Shown: in pieces, positions 28,608-37,878 of the stretch
Layout of the letters: each line of letters starts with the position of its first letter
Position numbering within the stretch: the first letter of the stretch is position 1
DNA from: Mycobacterium yunnanensis
Lineage (GTDB): Bacteria > Actinomycetota > Actinomycetes > Mycobacteriales > Mycobacteriaceae
Length of the DNA stretch: 64,000 nucleotides
Direction of reading: 5' to 3'
NCBI RefSeq assembly: GCF_025823185.1
Contig: NZ_JACKVK010000001.1
Location: forward strand, 495,027-559,026
Notes under the pieces: generated by a model
What the model was told of the DNA's origin: nothing
Databases searched by the model: none
The model's input: the letters and a program-made list of their open reading frames with translations, nothing else
Translations under genes and position numbers: made by a program

Positions 28608-28721
28608 GTGCCCGATCCGTTCGGTCAGAGCTTCGACGCCTCACCCGTCCACGCCCTTCAACAGTGGCAGGATGCGGTGATCGCGCAGGCGGCGCTGATC
28701 GCCGACGAACTGCGGTTGTAG
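28608..28721 (+). other. Possible 37-codon reading frame or gene remnant
   Basis: A GTG-started frame just after the exported-protein gene encodes a peptide ending FDASPVHALQQWQDAVIAQA then ALIADELRL, which looks protein-like (amphipathic helix, biased third positions). The frame is open further upstream without a better start and there is no clear ribosome site. It could be a small protein, or the 3' remnant of a larger gene lost here. It does not obviously match the C-terminus of KdpA, KdpB or KdpC. Confidence 0.3.
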
Positions 28722-28747
28722 GGGCTTGCCCGGGGAGGATGGGGTGA

Positions 28748-29539
28748 GTGCGGATTCGATCCTCGAGCGCTCGTTCCACCATCGCGACCGTGGTTCTGCT
28801 CGTCATCGCGGTGGCATCCGTGTCGTTCGGTGCGACCGTGGCCTCGGCCGGACATCCCTCGGGCCTCGTGTATTCGGTGCTGTTCGCCGTCGTGATGGCG
28901 CTTGTCGCAGCGTTTGGTGTGGCCAGTCGCGATCGACGGCGTCCCCTCACACACGCGATTAGGACGACGAGCGTGGGCGGGTTGCCGGCAACCGAGATCT
29001 GTTCATCGCCAAGGCAATTCGCCCTGTTGGTCGCCTTGATGACCACGCTTGCGGGCACGTGTGTGATCGGCGCAGTACACCTCTTCCTTCGCCAGGGGAT
29101 GTCGGTGGTCTCGGGACTGCTCGCCGTCGTCGGACTCGTCCTCGCATCGCTTCCGGTGTCGGCGCTCCTCGGGCGGATCCGCCGCGGCCGAGTGGCGCTG
29201 ACGGAACGAGGTGTCACACAACGGGGTTGGAGCTTTGAGTCGGCTCTGGCGTGGACGGAGATCGCGGGGGTGAAGGCCGCGTTCAACGGACACCCGGTCA
29301 TCCTGCTGATCGGGTACGCGAACGCCGAGTGGAGCCGGTCGTACACGACGCGCCTGTGGCGGATCGACCGACTCCCGCCGGTGCCCATGATCGAAGTCGA
29401 CTGTCGGCGATTCGACGTAGACCACCGCGCGCTCTACGACTATCTCACGTGCTACGCACAGAACGACGACCTCCGGTCCGAGTTGGGGTACACCGCCGCC
29501 GTCGTGCGAGCGGAACGGACCAGGCCCGCGTCCACCTGA
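28748..29539 (+). CDS. Integral membrane protein with C-terminal cytosolic domain
   Basis: A 263-residue hypothetical protein. Two hydrophobic segments at about 12-58 and two more at about 90-140 are followed by a soluble domain (RVALTERGVTQRGWSFESAL, AWTEIAGVKAAFNGHPVILL) that reads like a bacterial PH-like fold, where TERG and WTEI are typical strand signatures. The start is GTG 28748 with GGAGG upstream. It has no obvious functional partner; the next gene begins 158 bases later. Family and function are not recognised. Confidence 0.7.
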   Translation: MRIRSSSARSTIATVVLLVIAVASVSFGATVASAGHPSGLVYSVLFAVVMALVAAFGVASRDRRRPLTHAIRTTSVGGLPATEICSSPRQFALLVALMTTLAGTCVIGAVHLFLRQGMSVVSGLLAVVGLVLASLPVSALLGRIRRGRVALTERGVTQRGWSFESALAWTEIAGVKAAFNGHPVILLIGYANAEWSRSYTTRLWRIDRLPPVPMIEVDCRRFDVDHRALYDYLTCYAQNDDLRSELGYTAAVVRAERTRPAST

Positions 29540-29697
29540 CGCGAGGAATGCATTGAGGCACAATGCATTCAGGTAGTTGCCAGGTTCGAAATCTTCAGTT
29601 TGGATTCAGGTTCATCGGTCAACATCACTCGCAGCAATACATCGCCGTGGTGTTTGCCGCCCGGTCCACCGGGTCTCTTCGCGAGTGAGAAGCCCCG

Positions 29698-30402
29698 ATG
29701 ACCTTGGTGACTCTCGACGTCGTGTTCGTCCTTCCGCGACGGCTGCGTCAATTGGCCGTGACGTGTAGCAACCAACTAGCCGACGCGATGGAGGCCCACG
29801 GCGGCGCGGCCTTCCGGCTCGGCGCGAACTTTCCGGGCCAGTCCGACGGGCCGTGCGAGCCGCACGTGTCGATCTTCATGATGGCCGTGGAGGACGACGA
29901 AGTCGCCGAGGTCGGCGCCGCGTTGGCCGAGGCGCTCCGCACGTGCGGTCCCGTGACGGCTACGGCGACGGAGTACCGCCACAACCACGAGGGCGCCCCG
30001 GAGGTGTTCTTCGCGCTTGACGGCGACTTTCGGGCCGTACAGCGCGCCATCGTCGCCGCGGTGGAGCCGCTGCGCCGCGGCAGGCTCCGAGAGCGTGGGC
30101 CGGGCGGGGAACCTCTGGCGGCCATTCTCGACGATCCCCACCCGGACGATCCGGCGCGGGTGCGGCAGCTGCGGCGCTACGGCTTCGACGACGTCTCCGA
30201 CGACGAGGACGATCGGTTCAACCCGCACGTCACCCTCACCTGGCCGCGAGACGAGACCAGTCGCACCGACCTGTTCGTCCTGCCGGCGGTCGAGGAGTTC
30301 AGCGGCGACCTCGACGAGGTGGCGCTCTACGGCATGAGCCCCAACGGCACCTGCACTACTCGCTACGGCGCGTGGACGCTGGCCGGGAGCCGAGTCCGGT
30401 GA
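29698..30402 (+). CDS. 2H phosphoesterase superfamily protein (2'-5' RNA ligase-like)
   Basis: A 234-residue soluble protein with two H-x-S/T motifs, PHVSIFMMAV near residue 58 and PHVTLTWPRDE near 179, spaced as in 2H phosphoesterases (RNA ligase/cyclic phosphodiesterase LigT-like). The two halves look like the duplicated lobes of this fold. Such enzymes act on 2',3'-cyclic or 2'-5' phosphodiesters; the substrate here is unknown. The stop overlaps the GTG of a downstream MFS gene (GTGA), which links the two in translation. The match is motif-based and the family is diverse. Confidence 0.65.
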   Translation: MTLVTLDVVFVLPRRLRQLAVTCSNQLADAMEAHGGAAFRLGANFPGQSDGPCEPHVSIFMMAVEDDEVAEVGAALAEALRTCGPVTATATEYRHNHEGAPEVFFALDGDFRAVQRAIVAAVEPLRRGRLRERGPGGEPLAAILDDPHPDDPARVRQLRRYGFDDVSDDEDDRFNPHVTLTWPRDETSRTDLFVLPAVEEFSGDLDEVALYGMSPNGTCTTRYGAWTLAGSRVR

Positions 30403-31670
30403 CGACCGACAGCCCGGAGCTGAAGCGCTCGCTGTGGGCGCTGGACGGGGTGAACTTCTTTCTCGCCGACGTGCAAGCCGGCCTCGGCCCCTTCCTCGGG
30501 GTGTACCTGATCAACAAGGAGACATGGAACCCCGCCAACATCGGATTGATCCTCACCCTGGGTGGGGCGGTGGGGTTGTTGCTCAACGCGCCGGCGGGCG
30601 CGCTCATCGACGCGAGTCGACACAAGCGCGCGCTCCTGGCCGGTGCGGCTGCCCTGACCTCGTTCGGCACGTTCATCGTGACGCTCAAGCCGACATTCGC
30701 CGTCGTCACCGCCGCCCAGCTCATCACCGGGGTGGCCGGTGTCGTCCTAGGCCCGGTGATCGCGGCGATCGCGCTGGGCATGGTCGGACCCAAGCGCTAT
30801 GCCGCGCAGACCGGACGCATGCAGGCCTTCAACCACGCGGGCAACGTAATGGGTTCTGCCGTCGCCGGTTTGGCGGGGTACCTCATCAGCTTGAAGATGG
30901 GATTCTGGCTTGCCAGCCTCTTCGGCATCTTCGTCGTGCTCGCGACCCTGATGATCAAGGGACACTTGATCAACGACGACTTGGCGCGTGGCCTCAAGCC
31001 CAAGGAGGACGACGGGGACGACGAAAAGCCCTCGGGGTTCCGGATGCTGCTGCGCAACCGGCCGCTGCTGTTGCTGGCCGCGGTGGTCGGACTCTGGCAG
31101 CTGGGCAACGGCGCGATGCTCACCATCACGGGACAGAAACTGGCCGTCGGCAACTCCGGTGAAGGTGCGCTGTATCAAGCTGCCCTCATCATCGTGGCGC
31201 AGGTCGTGATGATCCCGATGGCCTTGCTCGTGTCCAAGCGCGGCGACCAGTGGGGCCGAAAGCCGTTGATGATCGCCGCTTTCGCGGTCCTGCCCATCCG
31301 CGGTCTGCTGTTCGTCGTGGCATCCAACCCCGGCGAGGTCATCGCGATCCAAGCGCTCGACGGCATCGGCGCTGGCTTGCAGGGCGCGCTGTTCGCCATC
31401 ATGGTGGCCGACCTGACCCGTGGCAGTGGCCGCTTCAACGTCGCGTTCGGTGCCGCGACGATGGTGCAGGGCATCGGCGCCACGCTCAGCCCGGCCCTGG
31501 CCGGTGCGATCGACCAGGCGGCCGGCTACACCACTGCCATGCTCGCGCTGACCGGCATCGCCGTCGTCGCCCTCGTCCTCCTGATCGTCACCGTGCCCGA
31601 GACGCGCTCCTCGGTCGACGAGCCACCGAAGTCCAAGTCCGCCGAGGCGGAGCCTAGCCCGGTGGGGTAG
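30399..31670 (+). CDS. Major facilitator superfamily transporter
   Basis: A 423-residue protein with about 12 hydrophobic segments in two halves joined by a charged loop (KPKEDDGDDEKPSGF, near residue 205). The MFS loop 2-3 motif region is GALIDASRHKRALL and the second half carries SKRGDQWGRKPLM. The N-terminus (LWALDGVNFFLADVQAGLGP) matches a group of MFS permeases often annotated as drug or metabolite exporters. It starts at GTG 30399, overlapping the 2H phosphoesterase gene by 4 bases. Substrate is unknown. It converges on the APC permease gene. Confidence 0.88.
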   Translation: MTTDSPELKRSLWALDGVNFFLADVQAGLGPFLGVYLINKETWNPANIGLILTLGGAVGLLLNAPAGALIDASRHKRALLAGAAALTSFGTFIVTLKPTFAVVTAAQLITGVAGVVLGPVIAAIALGMVGPKRYAAQTGRMQAFNHAGNVMGSAVAGLAGYLISLKMGFWLASLFGIFVVLATLMIKGHLINDDLARGLKPKEDDGDDEKPSGFRMLLRNRPLLLLAAVVGLWQLGNGAMLTITGQKLAVGNSGEGALYQAALIIVAQVVMIPMALLVSKRGDQWGRKPLMIAAFAVLPIRGLLFVVASNPGEVIAIQALDGIGAGLQGALFAIMVADLTRGSGRFNVAFGAATMVQGIGATLSPALAGAIDQAAGYTTAMLALTGIAVVALVLLIVTVPETRSSVDEPPKSKSAEAEPSPVG

Positions 31671-31680
31671 CGACCCCGTG

Positions 31681-33165
31681 TTAGATGCGGTCGCCGAGGG
31701 TCGAATTGAGTTGTTCGTAGCGCTGCGGTGACCGGGCCTTGATGACGTAGGCACCGATGACGCCGATGGCGAGCGAGGCGAACAACATTGCAGTGAAGGT
31801 GAACTGGAGCCAGCCGCCACCACCGAGCAGCACGTCCATTCCGGTCACCGCGTACCAGAGGAACGGCATCAGTCCTGCGATGCCGAGCAGGGGTGCGATG
31901 AAGGTGTTCCACGGCCGCTTGTCGACCTTGGAGCGGCGGAAGAAGACGAAGATGGCGATGCTCGCGATCGTCTGCAGCAGGATGATCCCTGCAGCGCCGA
32001 CACCGGTCCACCACGTGAACAAGGTGGTGTACGGATCGAGACCGAAGATGGCGAAGATCGCGACCACGACGGCGACCATGCCGATCTGGACGTAACACGC
32101 GATTGCGGGTGACTGGCGGGTCGGGTGGGTGGTGCCCAACCGTGACCAGATGACGCCTTGGCGCCCCAGCGAGTACAGGTAGCGGGCCACGTTGTTGTGG
32201 AAGGTGAGGATGGCCGCGAAGAGGCTGGTGATGACCAAGAGTTGGAAGGCTTCGGTTCCCGCCCGGCCGAGCACGGTGTCGCTCACCGCGAAGACCAGGT
32301 TGCCACCTTCACTGGCCGCGAGACCGGTGATGTCGTCGACGCCGACCGCGTTGACGATGAGGAAGGCGGTGACGGCGTAGAAGACGCCCATGAAGATCAC
32401 CGACGCGTAGGTGGCCCGTGGCACGGTGCGCTTGGGGTCCTTGGCTTCCTCGCCGTAGATGGCAGTGCCCTCGAAACCGATGAAGGAGGCATGGGCGAAC
32501 ATGAGCGCGACGCCGATGGCCCCGGCGAAGACTGCCGACGGCGCAAAGGGTTCGAACGAGTAGTCACTGACCGGTGTCGGCGAGTTGGCCAGGATGCCGA
32601 CGTTGAGGATCAGGATGATGGCCGTCTCGAGGGTCAACAAGACGGCCAGCACGCGGGCACCGGCATGGATCTGCCGGACGCCGAGGAACAGCGACGCGCC
32701 CATGGCGATGAAGGAGAACACCCACCAGGGCACGTTGGTGCCGGTATGGCGGGAGACGAATTCTGCTGCGTAGTAGCCGAACCCGCCGATGACGCCGAGC
32801 TGTATCGCGTTGTAGGCGAAGATCGCCAGTGACGCCGATCCGAGTCCCAGTGGTCGACCGAGGCCACGGGTGATGAAGGCGTAGAAGGCGCCGGCATTGG
32901 TGATGTGCTTGCTCATCGCCACGTAACCGACGGCGAAGATCGTCAACACCAGGGCGACGACGACGAACGCGCCGGCGATGCCGATGCCGTTTCCGGAGCC
33001 GATGATCACCGGGAAGAGCGCCACCACCACCGTCAACGGAGCGGCCGCGGCGACGACGAAGAAGACGATGCCGAGTACGCCGATCTGGTTGCGCGCCAAA
33101 CCCGTCGAGCCATCGGGTGATTCCTTGACCGTGGCGAGATGTTGGGGTTCGTCTTGATGGAGCAT
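31681..33165 (-). CDS. APC family amino acid/amine permease
   Basis: A 494-residue transporter with about 12 membrane segments of the amino acid-polyamine-organocation superfamily (GVLGIVFFVVAAAAPLTVVV, FIGFEGTAIYGEEAKDPKRT with the conserved FxGFE and E-A-K-x-P-x-R). It is the last gene of the minus arm of the catabolic cluster, 23 bases after the flavoprotein gene. From context it probably imports the amine or amino acid degraded by the neighbouring kinase, phospho-lyase and aldehyde dehydrogenases. The substrate is not readable from sequence. Confidence 0.88.
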   Translation of the reverse strand: MLHQDEPQHLATVKESPDGSTGLARNQIGVLGIVFFVVAAAAPLTVVVALFPVIIGSGNGIGIAGAFVVVALVLTIFAVGYVAMSKHITNAGAFYAFITRGLGRPLGLGSASLAIFAYNAIQLGVIGGFGYYAAEFVSRHTGTNVPWWVFSFIAMGASLFLGVRQIHAGARVLAVLLTLETAIILILNVGILANSPTPVSDYSFEPFAPSAVFAGAIGVALMFAHASFIGFEGTAIYGEEAKDPKRTVPRATYASVIFMGVFYAVTAFLIVNAVGVDDITGLAASEGGNLVFAVSDTVLGRAGTEAFQLLVITSLFAAILTFHNNVARYLYSLGRQGVIWSRLGTTHPTRQSPAIACYVQIGMVAVVVAIFAIFGLDPYTTLFTWWTGVGAAGIILLQTIASIAIFVFFRRSKVDKRPWNTFIAPLLGIAGLMPFLWYAVTGMDVLLGGGGWLQFTFTAMLFASLAIGVIGAYVIKARSPQRYEQLNSTLGDRI

Positions 33166-33188
33166 GGCGGATCCTTTGCGGTTGAAGG

Positions 33189-34922
33189 TCAGCGGGTGGA
33201 CTTGCTACGAGCGGCGAACTTGACGACCTTGCGCAGTGCGGGGCTGGTGGCGACGGTGTAGCCGAGTTTCTTGCCGCTCTTGGTGCTCATCACGGTTTCC
33301 ATCGCCCGGTCCACGACACCTGCCCGCGGTGCGGGGCCGACGCGCACGGCGGTGGGTGCCGCGGTCCCGTCGAGGTCGGCGATGACGACCTTGGCGGCGT
33401 TGTGTCCGTTGGCTCCCATCACACCGCCGCCGGGGTGAGTGCCCGAGCCGCAGAGGTAGTAGTCGTCCACGGTCGTGCGGTAGTCGGCCAATTCGGGGGT
33501 GGGGCGGTTGTTGAACAGCTGATCGAAGAACATGGCGCCGTGAAAGATGTTGCCGCCGGTCAGGCCATAGTCGCGCTCGAGATCCTTGGGCGTGATGATG
33601 ACCCGCTCGAGGATGTGTCCGCGCAGGTTCGGGGCGTAGCGGAACAGAACCTCCAGCACGCGATCGGCCCACTCGTCGCGGATGGTGTCCCAGTCGGTAC
33701 CGGCCAATTCGAACGGAAGTTGCTGCACGCCAAGGGTCATGGTGTGCTTGCCCTTGGGCGCCAGGGTGTCGTCGTGGGTGGACTGGATGACGGCCTCGAT
33801 GACGAAGTCGTCGGGAATTTCTCCGCGCCGCTCGGCCTCCCAGGCGCGCTCGAAGTTCTCTATGGAGGCACCCATGATCGCCTGTGCCTGATGCTGCGGA
33901 CCGAATTCGCCGGCGGGAAAGCCGATGTAGTCGGGCAATTCGTCGATCAGGAGGTGGATGCGGGCCATCGAGCCGCGGGCGTCGTAGTCTTCCAGCTTCT
34001 CGGTCAGTTTGGCGTCGACGGCACCCTTGGGCAGCAGCTGCAGCATGGAGCGTTGCGGGTCGGCGTTGGAGATGACCGTGCGCGCGGAGATGATCTCGCC
34101 GGTGGCCAGCTTGACCCCGGTTGCCCGACCCCTCTCGACGACGACCTGTTCGACCGGCGAGTTGAGCCGGATCTGCGCGCCGTGCGCTTCGGCGCTGCGC
34201 GCCATGGCCTGGGTGATGCCGCCCATGCCGCCCTTGACGAAGCCCCACTGTCCGAGCGTGCCCTTGAATTCGCCGACGGAGTGGTGCCCGTAGACGTAGC
34301 CGGTGCCCGGCGTCGACGGGCCGCCCCAGACCGAGATCATGCCGAAGAAGGTGAAGAGGCCCTTGATGTGCTCGTTCTCGAAGTACCGGTCGAGCAGGTC
34401 CTTGGTGGACAGCAGCACCATCTCGTTGAACAGGTCTTCGGCCCCGGCAGCCTCGAATGCGGCCAGCACCTGCGAGCGACTCGGTGCCGGAGACAGCAGG
34501 AACGGCGTCAGGATGGAGGCGAACTTCTTCACCCGCAGGCCGAAGTCCAGGAACGCGGCGGCGTCGCGCTTGGAGAACTTCTCGATCTCCTTGAGCGTCT
34601 TGTCCATGTCCCTCCACACGAACAGGTGGCTGCCGTCGGGGAAGATGCTGACCTCGTTGGCTTCGGTCTGATACATCTCCAGGCCGTACCGCTCGAGTTC
34701 CAGGTCGGCGATGATCTCGGGACGCAGCAGGCTGGCGATGAAGGCGCACGACGACCACGTGGCGCCGGGGATCAGTTCCTCGCTGGTACACGCGCCGCCG
34801 ACGACGTCGCGCGCCTCGACGACGAGAACCTTCTTGCCGGCACGAGCCAGGTATCCGGCGGTGATCAGACCGTTGTGCCCGGCGCCGATGACGATTGCAT
34901 CGTAGGTGGTGGGATGGGTCAT
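33189..34922 (-). CDS. FAD-dependent oxidoreductase, phytoene desaturase/PYROXD2-like
   Basis: A 577-residue flavoprotein. The N-terminal dinucleotide-binding motif is AIVIGAGHNGLITAGYLARA followed by VLVVEARDVVGGACTSEE, and the C-terminal FAD motif is GSGTHPGGGVMGANGHNAAK. This arrangement is that of the NAD(P)/FAD-dependent phytoene dehydrogenase-related group that includes human PYROXD2; substrates of bacterial members are mostly unknown. Start ATG 34922 overlaps the preceding stop by 4 bases (ATGA), so it is coupled to the small barrel protein. It may oxidise an intermediate of the pathway in this cluster, but which one is unclear. Confidence 0.85.
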   Translation of the reverse strand: MTHPTTYDAIVIGAGHNGLITAGYLARAGKKVLVVEARDVVGGACTSEELIPGATWSSCAFIASLLRPEIIADLELERYGLEMYQTEANEVSIFPDGSHLFVWRDMDKTLKEIEKFSKRDAAAFLDFGLRVKKFASILTPFLLSPAPSRSQVLAAFEAAGAEDLFNEMVLLSTKDLLDRYFENEHIKGLFTFFGMISVWGGPSTPGTGYVYGHHSVGEFKGTLGQWGFVKGGMGGITQAMARSAEAHGAQIRLNSPVEQVVVERGRATGVKLATGEIISARTVISNADPQRSMLQLLPKGAVDAKLTEKLEDYDARGSMARIHLLIDELPDYIGFPAGEFGPQHQAQAIMGASIENFERAWEAERRGEIPDDFVIEAVIQSTHDDTLAPKGKHTMTLGVQQLPFELAGTDWDTIRDEWADRVLEVLFRYAPNLRGHILERVIITPKDLERDYGLTGGNIFHGAMFFDQLFNNRPTPELADYRTTVDDYYLCGSGTHPGGGVMGANGHNAAKVVIADLDGTAAPTAVRVGPAPRAGVVDRAMETVMSTKSGKKLGYTVATSPALRKVVKFAARSKSTR

Positions 34923-35263
34923 CGAAGCTCTCCAGGGATGAGGTGGGTGAAGTAGGTGCGAACGGTCGCGGGGTCGACGAGTTCGTCGAAGCCGTCGGTG
35001 ACGGGCTTCATGGTGGGGTGGGTGTCCCGAAGCCGTTCCCACGCCGCCCAGTCGCTGACCTCCAGGACTTCCAGGATGTCGGCGGGGGAACCGTCGGGCG
35101 CCTCCTTGACGCGAAACGCCTCGAACCGTCGGACGACGTCGGGGTGGGCCAGGCACGTCGGTCGGTCGACCTCGGTGGAGAAGCGTTCGAATGCGGCCGG
35201 GTCGACGCCGGGCAGCATCGAGAACAGGTTGACCGCTACTACCGGGCGGCTGGTCGACGTCAT
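34919..35263 (-). CDS. Small dimeric alpha/beta-barrel (ABM/HapK-like) protein
   Basis: A 114-residue protein, TSTSRPVVAVNLFSMLPGVD, with FERFSTEVDRPTCLAHPDVV and ADILEVLEVSDWAAWERLRD. The alternating strand-helix pattern and size fit ferredoxin-like dimeric alpha/beta-barrel proteins (antibiotic biosynthesis monooxygenase or HapK/RedY-like). Its role is unknown; it may assist the adjacent flavoprotein, with which it is translationally coupled. It lies between the aldehyde dehydrogenase and the flavoprotein gene in one operon. Confidence 0.6.
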   Translation of the reverse strand: MTSTSRPVVAVNLFSMLPGVDPAAFERFSTEVDRPTCLAHPDVVRRFEAFRVKEAPDGSPADILEVLEVSDWAAWERLRDTHPTMKPVTDGFDELVDPATVRTYFTHLIPGELR

Positions 35264-35297
35264 CGTGAGGACTCCAAAGTGGTTGGGCGACTGCGGG

Positions 35298-36731
35298 TCA
35301 GGACTCGAGGTTGATCATGATGTGCTTGATCTCCGTGTACTCCTCCACGGAGTAGATCGACATGTCGTTGCCGTGGCCGGATTGCTTGAAGCCACCGTGC
35401 GGCATCTCCGAGACGATCGGCAGATGATCGTTGATCCAGACCGTGCCGAATTGCAGCTTGCGGGCCGCCCGCATCGCGCGGCCGACGTCGCGGGTGAACA
35501 CCGATGCGGCCAAACCGTATTCGACGTCGTTGGCCCAGGCGAAGGCCTGTGCTTCGTCGCTGAACCGGGTCGTGGTGACCACCGGCCCGAAGACTTCCTT
35601 CTGCACGATCTCGGAGTCTTGGGCGGCGTCGACGACGAGTGAGGGCTTGTACCAGAAGCCGGGTCCGGTGCCGAGTCCGCCCACCGCGAGCTCGGCCGGT
35701 CCCGAGGACACCGCACGGTCGACGAAGCCGGCCACGCGGTCGCGTTGGCGTTCGGAGATCACCGGGCCCATGTCGGTCGACTCGAGCGCGGGGTCGCCCA
35801 TGGCGATCTTCGACACGGCGCGGGTGAGTTCGGTGACGAAGTCGTCGTAGATGCCGTCGGCGACGTACACCCTGGAGGCGGCCATGCAGTCCTGCCCGGA
35901 GTTGCCGTAGCCGCCTTCGCAGATCTTGGTGATCGCCAGCTCGGCGTCGCAGTCGTCGAACACCAATACTGGTGCCTTGCCGCCCAATTCGAGGTGTAGG
36001 CGCTTGAGGTTGTCGGCGCCGGCGCGGGCGACGACCTTTCCGGTGTTGGTGTCCCCGGTGAGTGAGCTCATTCGTACCCTGGGGTGGGAGGTCAACGCGG
36101 CGCCGACGGTGTCGCCGTGGCCGGTGACGACGTTGAACACCCCGGGCGGGAACAGGTCTGCGGCAAGTTCGGCCAGCCGCAGCGTGGACAGCGGAGTCAT
36201 TTCACTTGGCTTCAGTACCAACGTGTTGCCAGTCATCAGAGCCGGGCAGATCTTCCAAATCGCCATGACGAGCGGGAAGTTCCACGGGGCGACGCTGCCG
36301 ACGACGCCGAGTGGGTCACGTCGGATGATGCTGGTGTGGGTGGGGGAGTACTCGCCGGCGGCCCGGCCCTCGAGAACGCGGGCGGCGCCGGCGAAGAAGC
36401 GCATGTTGTCCACGCCGAAGGGCACCTCTTCGCGAGCCACCGCGATGGGCTTGCCGACGTTCTGGGACTCCAACTGCGCGAATTCCTCGGCGTGAGACTC
36501 CAACCGGTCGGCCAGCTTCAGCAGCAACTCGGCCCGCTTGCCGGGGGTGGTCGCCGCCCAATCGTCGAAGGCCTCGTCGGCCGCCGCAACGGCGCGATCG
36601 ACGTCGCTCGCATCGCCCAGGGGGACCGTGGCGATGCGCTCGTTGGTGGCGGGGTTGACGACCGCCTCGGTGGCGCCGCTCGCGGCAGACACATGCTCGC
36701 CCGCGATGTACATGAGATGGCCCTGTGCCAT
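35298..36731 (-). CDS. Aldehyde dehydrogenase, aminobutyraldehyde dehydrogenase (PatD)-like
   Basis: A 477-residue NAD(P)-dependent aldehyde dehydrogenase. The cofactor region is [20 protein letters not shown], the general base Glu is in [20 protein letters not shown] (near 247) and the catalytic Cys in [14 protein letters not shown] (near 281). The C-terminus [20 protein letters not shown] resembles gamma-aminobutyraldehyde dehydrogenases, which act on amino-aldehydes. This suits the product expected from a phosphohydroxylysine-type phospho-lyase encoded in the opposite arm. It starts with ATG 36731, shortly downstream of a 17-base palindrome, and is the first gene of its transcription unit after the GntR gene. 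Confidence 0.88.
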   Translation of the reverse strand: MAQGHLMYIAGEHVSAASGATEAVVNPATNERIATVPLGDASDVDRAVAAADEAFDDWAATTPGKRAELLLKLADRLESHAEEFAQLESQNVGKPIAVAREEVPFGVDNMRFFAGAARVLEGRAAGEYSPTHTSIIRRDPLGVVGSVAPWNFPLVMAIWKICPALMTGNTLVLKPSEMTPLSTLRLAELAADLFPPGVFNVVTGHGDTVGAALTSHPRVRMSSLTGDTNTGKVVARAGADNLKRLHLELGGKAPVLVFDDCDAELAITKICEGGYGNSGQDCMAASRVYVADGIYDDFVTELTRAVSKIAMGDPALESTDMGPVISERQRDRVAGFVDRAVSSGPAELAVGGLGTGPGFWYKPSLVVDAAQDSEIVQKEVFGPVVTTTRFSDEAQAFAWANDVEYGLAASVFTRDVGRAMRAARKLQFGTVWINDHLPIVSEMPHGGFKQSGHGNDMSIYSVEEYTEIKHIMINLES

Positions 36732-36777
36732 GTGAAGGTTCTCCAGACGTATGCCGTCGACCGCAGATGGTCGTTCA

Positions 36778-36794
36778 TGTTCAAGTGTTGAACA
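36778..36794. promoter_or_regulatory. Perfect palindrome upstream of the aldehyde dehydrogenase operon
   Basis: TGTTCAAGTGTTGAACA has perfect 7-base arms around a 3-base spacer and begins 47 bases upstream of the ALDH start codon. The flanking sequence is AT-richer than the surroundings. It is a plausible operator for the GntR regulator or another repressor, but it differs from the GTCCTACAG sites beyond the GntR gene. Confidence 0.5.
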
Positions 36795-36927
36795 GTTGAC
36801 TTGTTGGACTTAAGCACAGGGTTCAGGTGTGCGCAAGGCGACGGTGGAATCCGGATCGCGAACGGTGGCCCCGCCCGACACGCCCGCCGGAGGCCGTCGT
36901 ACCCGAAGGGTGGGGATGGAACGCCCG

Positions 36928-37605
36928 TCAGCCGGCGGTGCGACTGGCCAGGATCTTGCGCACCTCGTCGCGGTTCTCGGTGATGATCTCGGCGATCGTG
37001 GTTCGCGCCAACTCCGGATCGCGCGAGGTGAATGCCGCGACGATTCGCTGGTGCTCGTCCTCCAGCGCAGAGCCGCTCTCGTACTCGTGGTGATCCAGGG
37101 ACAAGATGAGCAGGAAGTACCGGAGATCGGCCAGCAGTTCACCGTAGAACTTGTTCAACCTGGGGCTGTTCATCAATCCGACGATGGCACGGTGAATGTC
37201 CAGGTCCTTCTCCACGATGGTGCGCGGATCTTGGGTCAGCATCGCAACTTTCAGCGCATCCATCGCGTCGGTCAGGGGCGTCAGGTCGGTGTCGTACCCC
37301 ACGGACGCCGCGGCCGCCGTCTCCAGGTGGAGCCTCGCTCGATAGATGTCGAGGACTTCCTCGTCGGAGGGGTTCCACACTGCCAATCCGCGGTTGAAGA
37401 CGTACCGAACCAGCCCCGTTCCCTGGAGAAGCCGCACCGCTTCCCGGACCGTGTTGCGGGAGATGCCCAATTGCTCGGCGATGACGCTCTCCCTGATGCG
37501 CTCGCCCGGCTTGAGTTCTCCCTCGAGGATCATGTCCATCAAACCGTCGGCGATCTGCTGCGCACTGCTGCGCCCGACGATGTGAATGCGATCAGCCACG
37601 GACAT
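36928..37605 (-). CDS. GntR family regulator (FCD/FadR subfamily)
   Basis: A 225-residue regulator. The N-terminal winged helix reads QQIADGLMDMILEGELKPGE, then RIRESVIAEQLGISRNTVRE and AVRLLQGTGLVRY; the C-terminal all-helical FCD domain carries the likely metal and ligand His residues (LDIHRAIVGLMNS, EDEHQRIVAAFTS). ATG 37605 gives MSVADRIHIVG; a longer GTG start at 37638 is possible. It sits between the two divergent arms of the cluster, the usual place for a local regulator, and probably responds to a pathway metabolite. FadR-type sites lie in the gap to the kinase gene. Confidence 0.9.
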   Translation of the reverse strand: MSVADRIHIVGRSSAQQIADGLMDMILEGELKPGERIRESVIAEQLGISRNTVREAVRLLQGTGLVRYVFNRGLAVWNPSDEEVLDIYRARLHLETAAAASVGYDTDLTPLTDAMDALKVAMLTQDPRTIVEKDLDIHRAIVGLMNSPRLNKFYGELLADLRYFLLILSLDHHEYESGSALEDEHQRIVAAFTSRDPELARTTIAEIITENRDEVRKILASRTAG

Positions 37606-37638
37606 GGCGCCAGCGTACAACTGCTCAACACTGCGCAC

Positions 37639-37694
37639 CTGTAGGACGCCTCGACGGACCAGCGCCTGGACTCGGCTGCCCTATTGTCCTACAG
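37639..37694. promoter_or_regulatory. Pair of inverted GntR-type operator candidates
   Basis: CTGTAGGAC at 37639-37647 and GTCCTACAG at 37686-37694 are exact reverse complements, 38 bases apart, between the GntR gene and the divergent kinase gene. The right copy in context, TTGTCCTACAG, fits the FadR-subfamily pattern T-N-GT-N3-AC-N-R. They are good candidates for the binding sites of the adjacent GntR protein. Confidence 0.55.
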
Positions 37695-37878
37695 TTGCGC
37701 TAAGTTGGCTCGCGAGTCCGGCTCGACCGGACGAGTGCCGACACGACCGCACGCACCGCTCGCCACGGCGTGTCCTCCGATCGCAACGAAGAGAGACCGG
37801 AATGCCGTACGCCACCCACCACCACTACACAGCGCGATGGCCGCTCTTCCGAAGGCGTCCACCGCAGGAGCCGACCCC

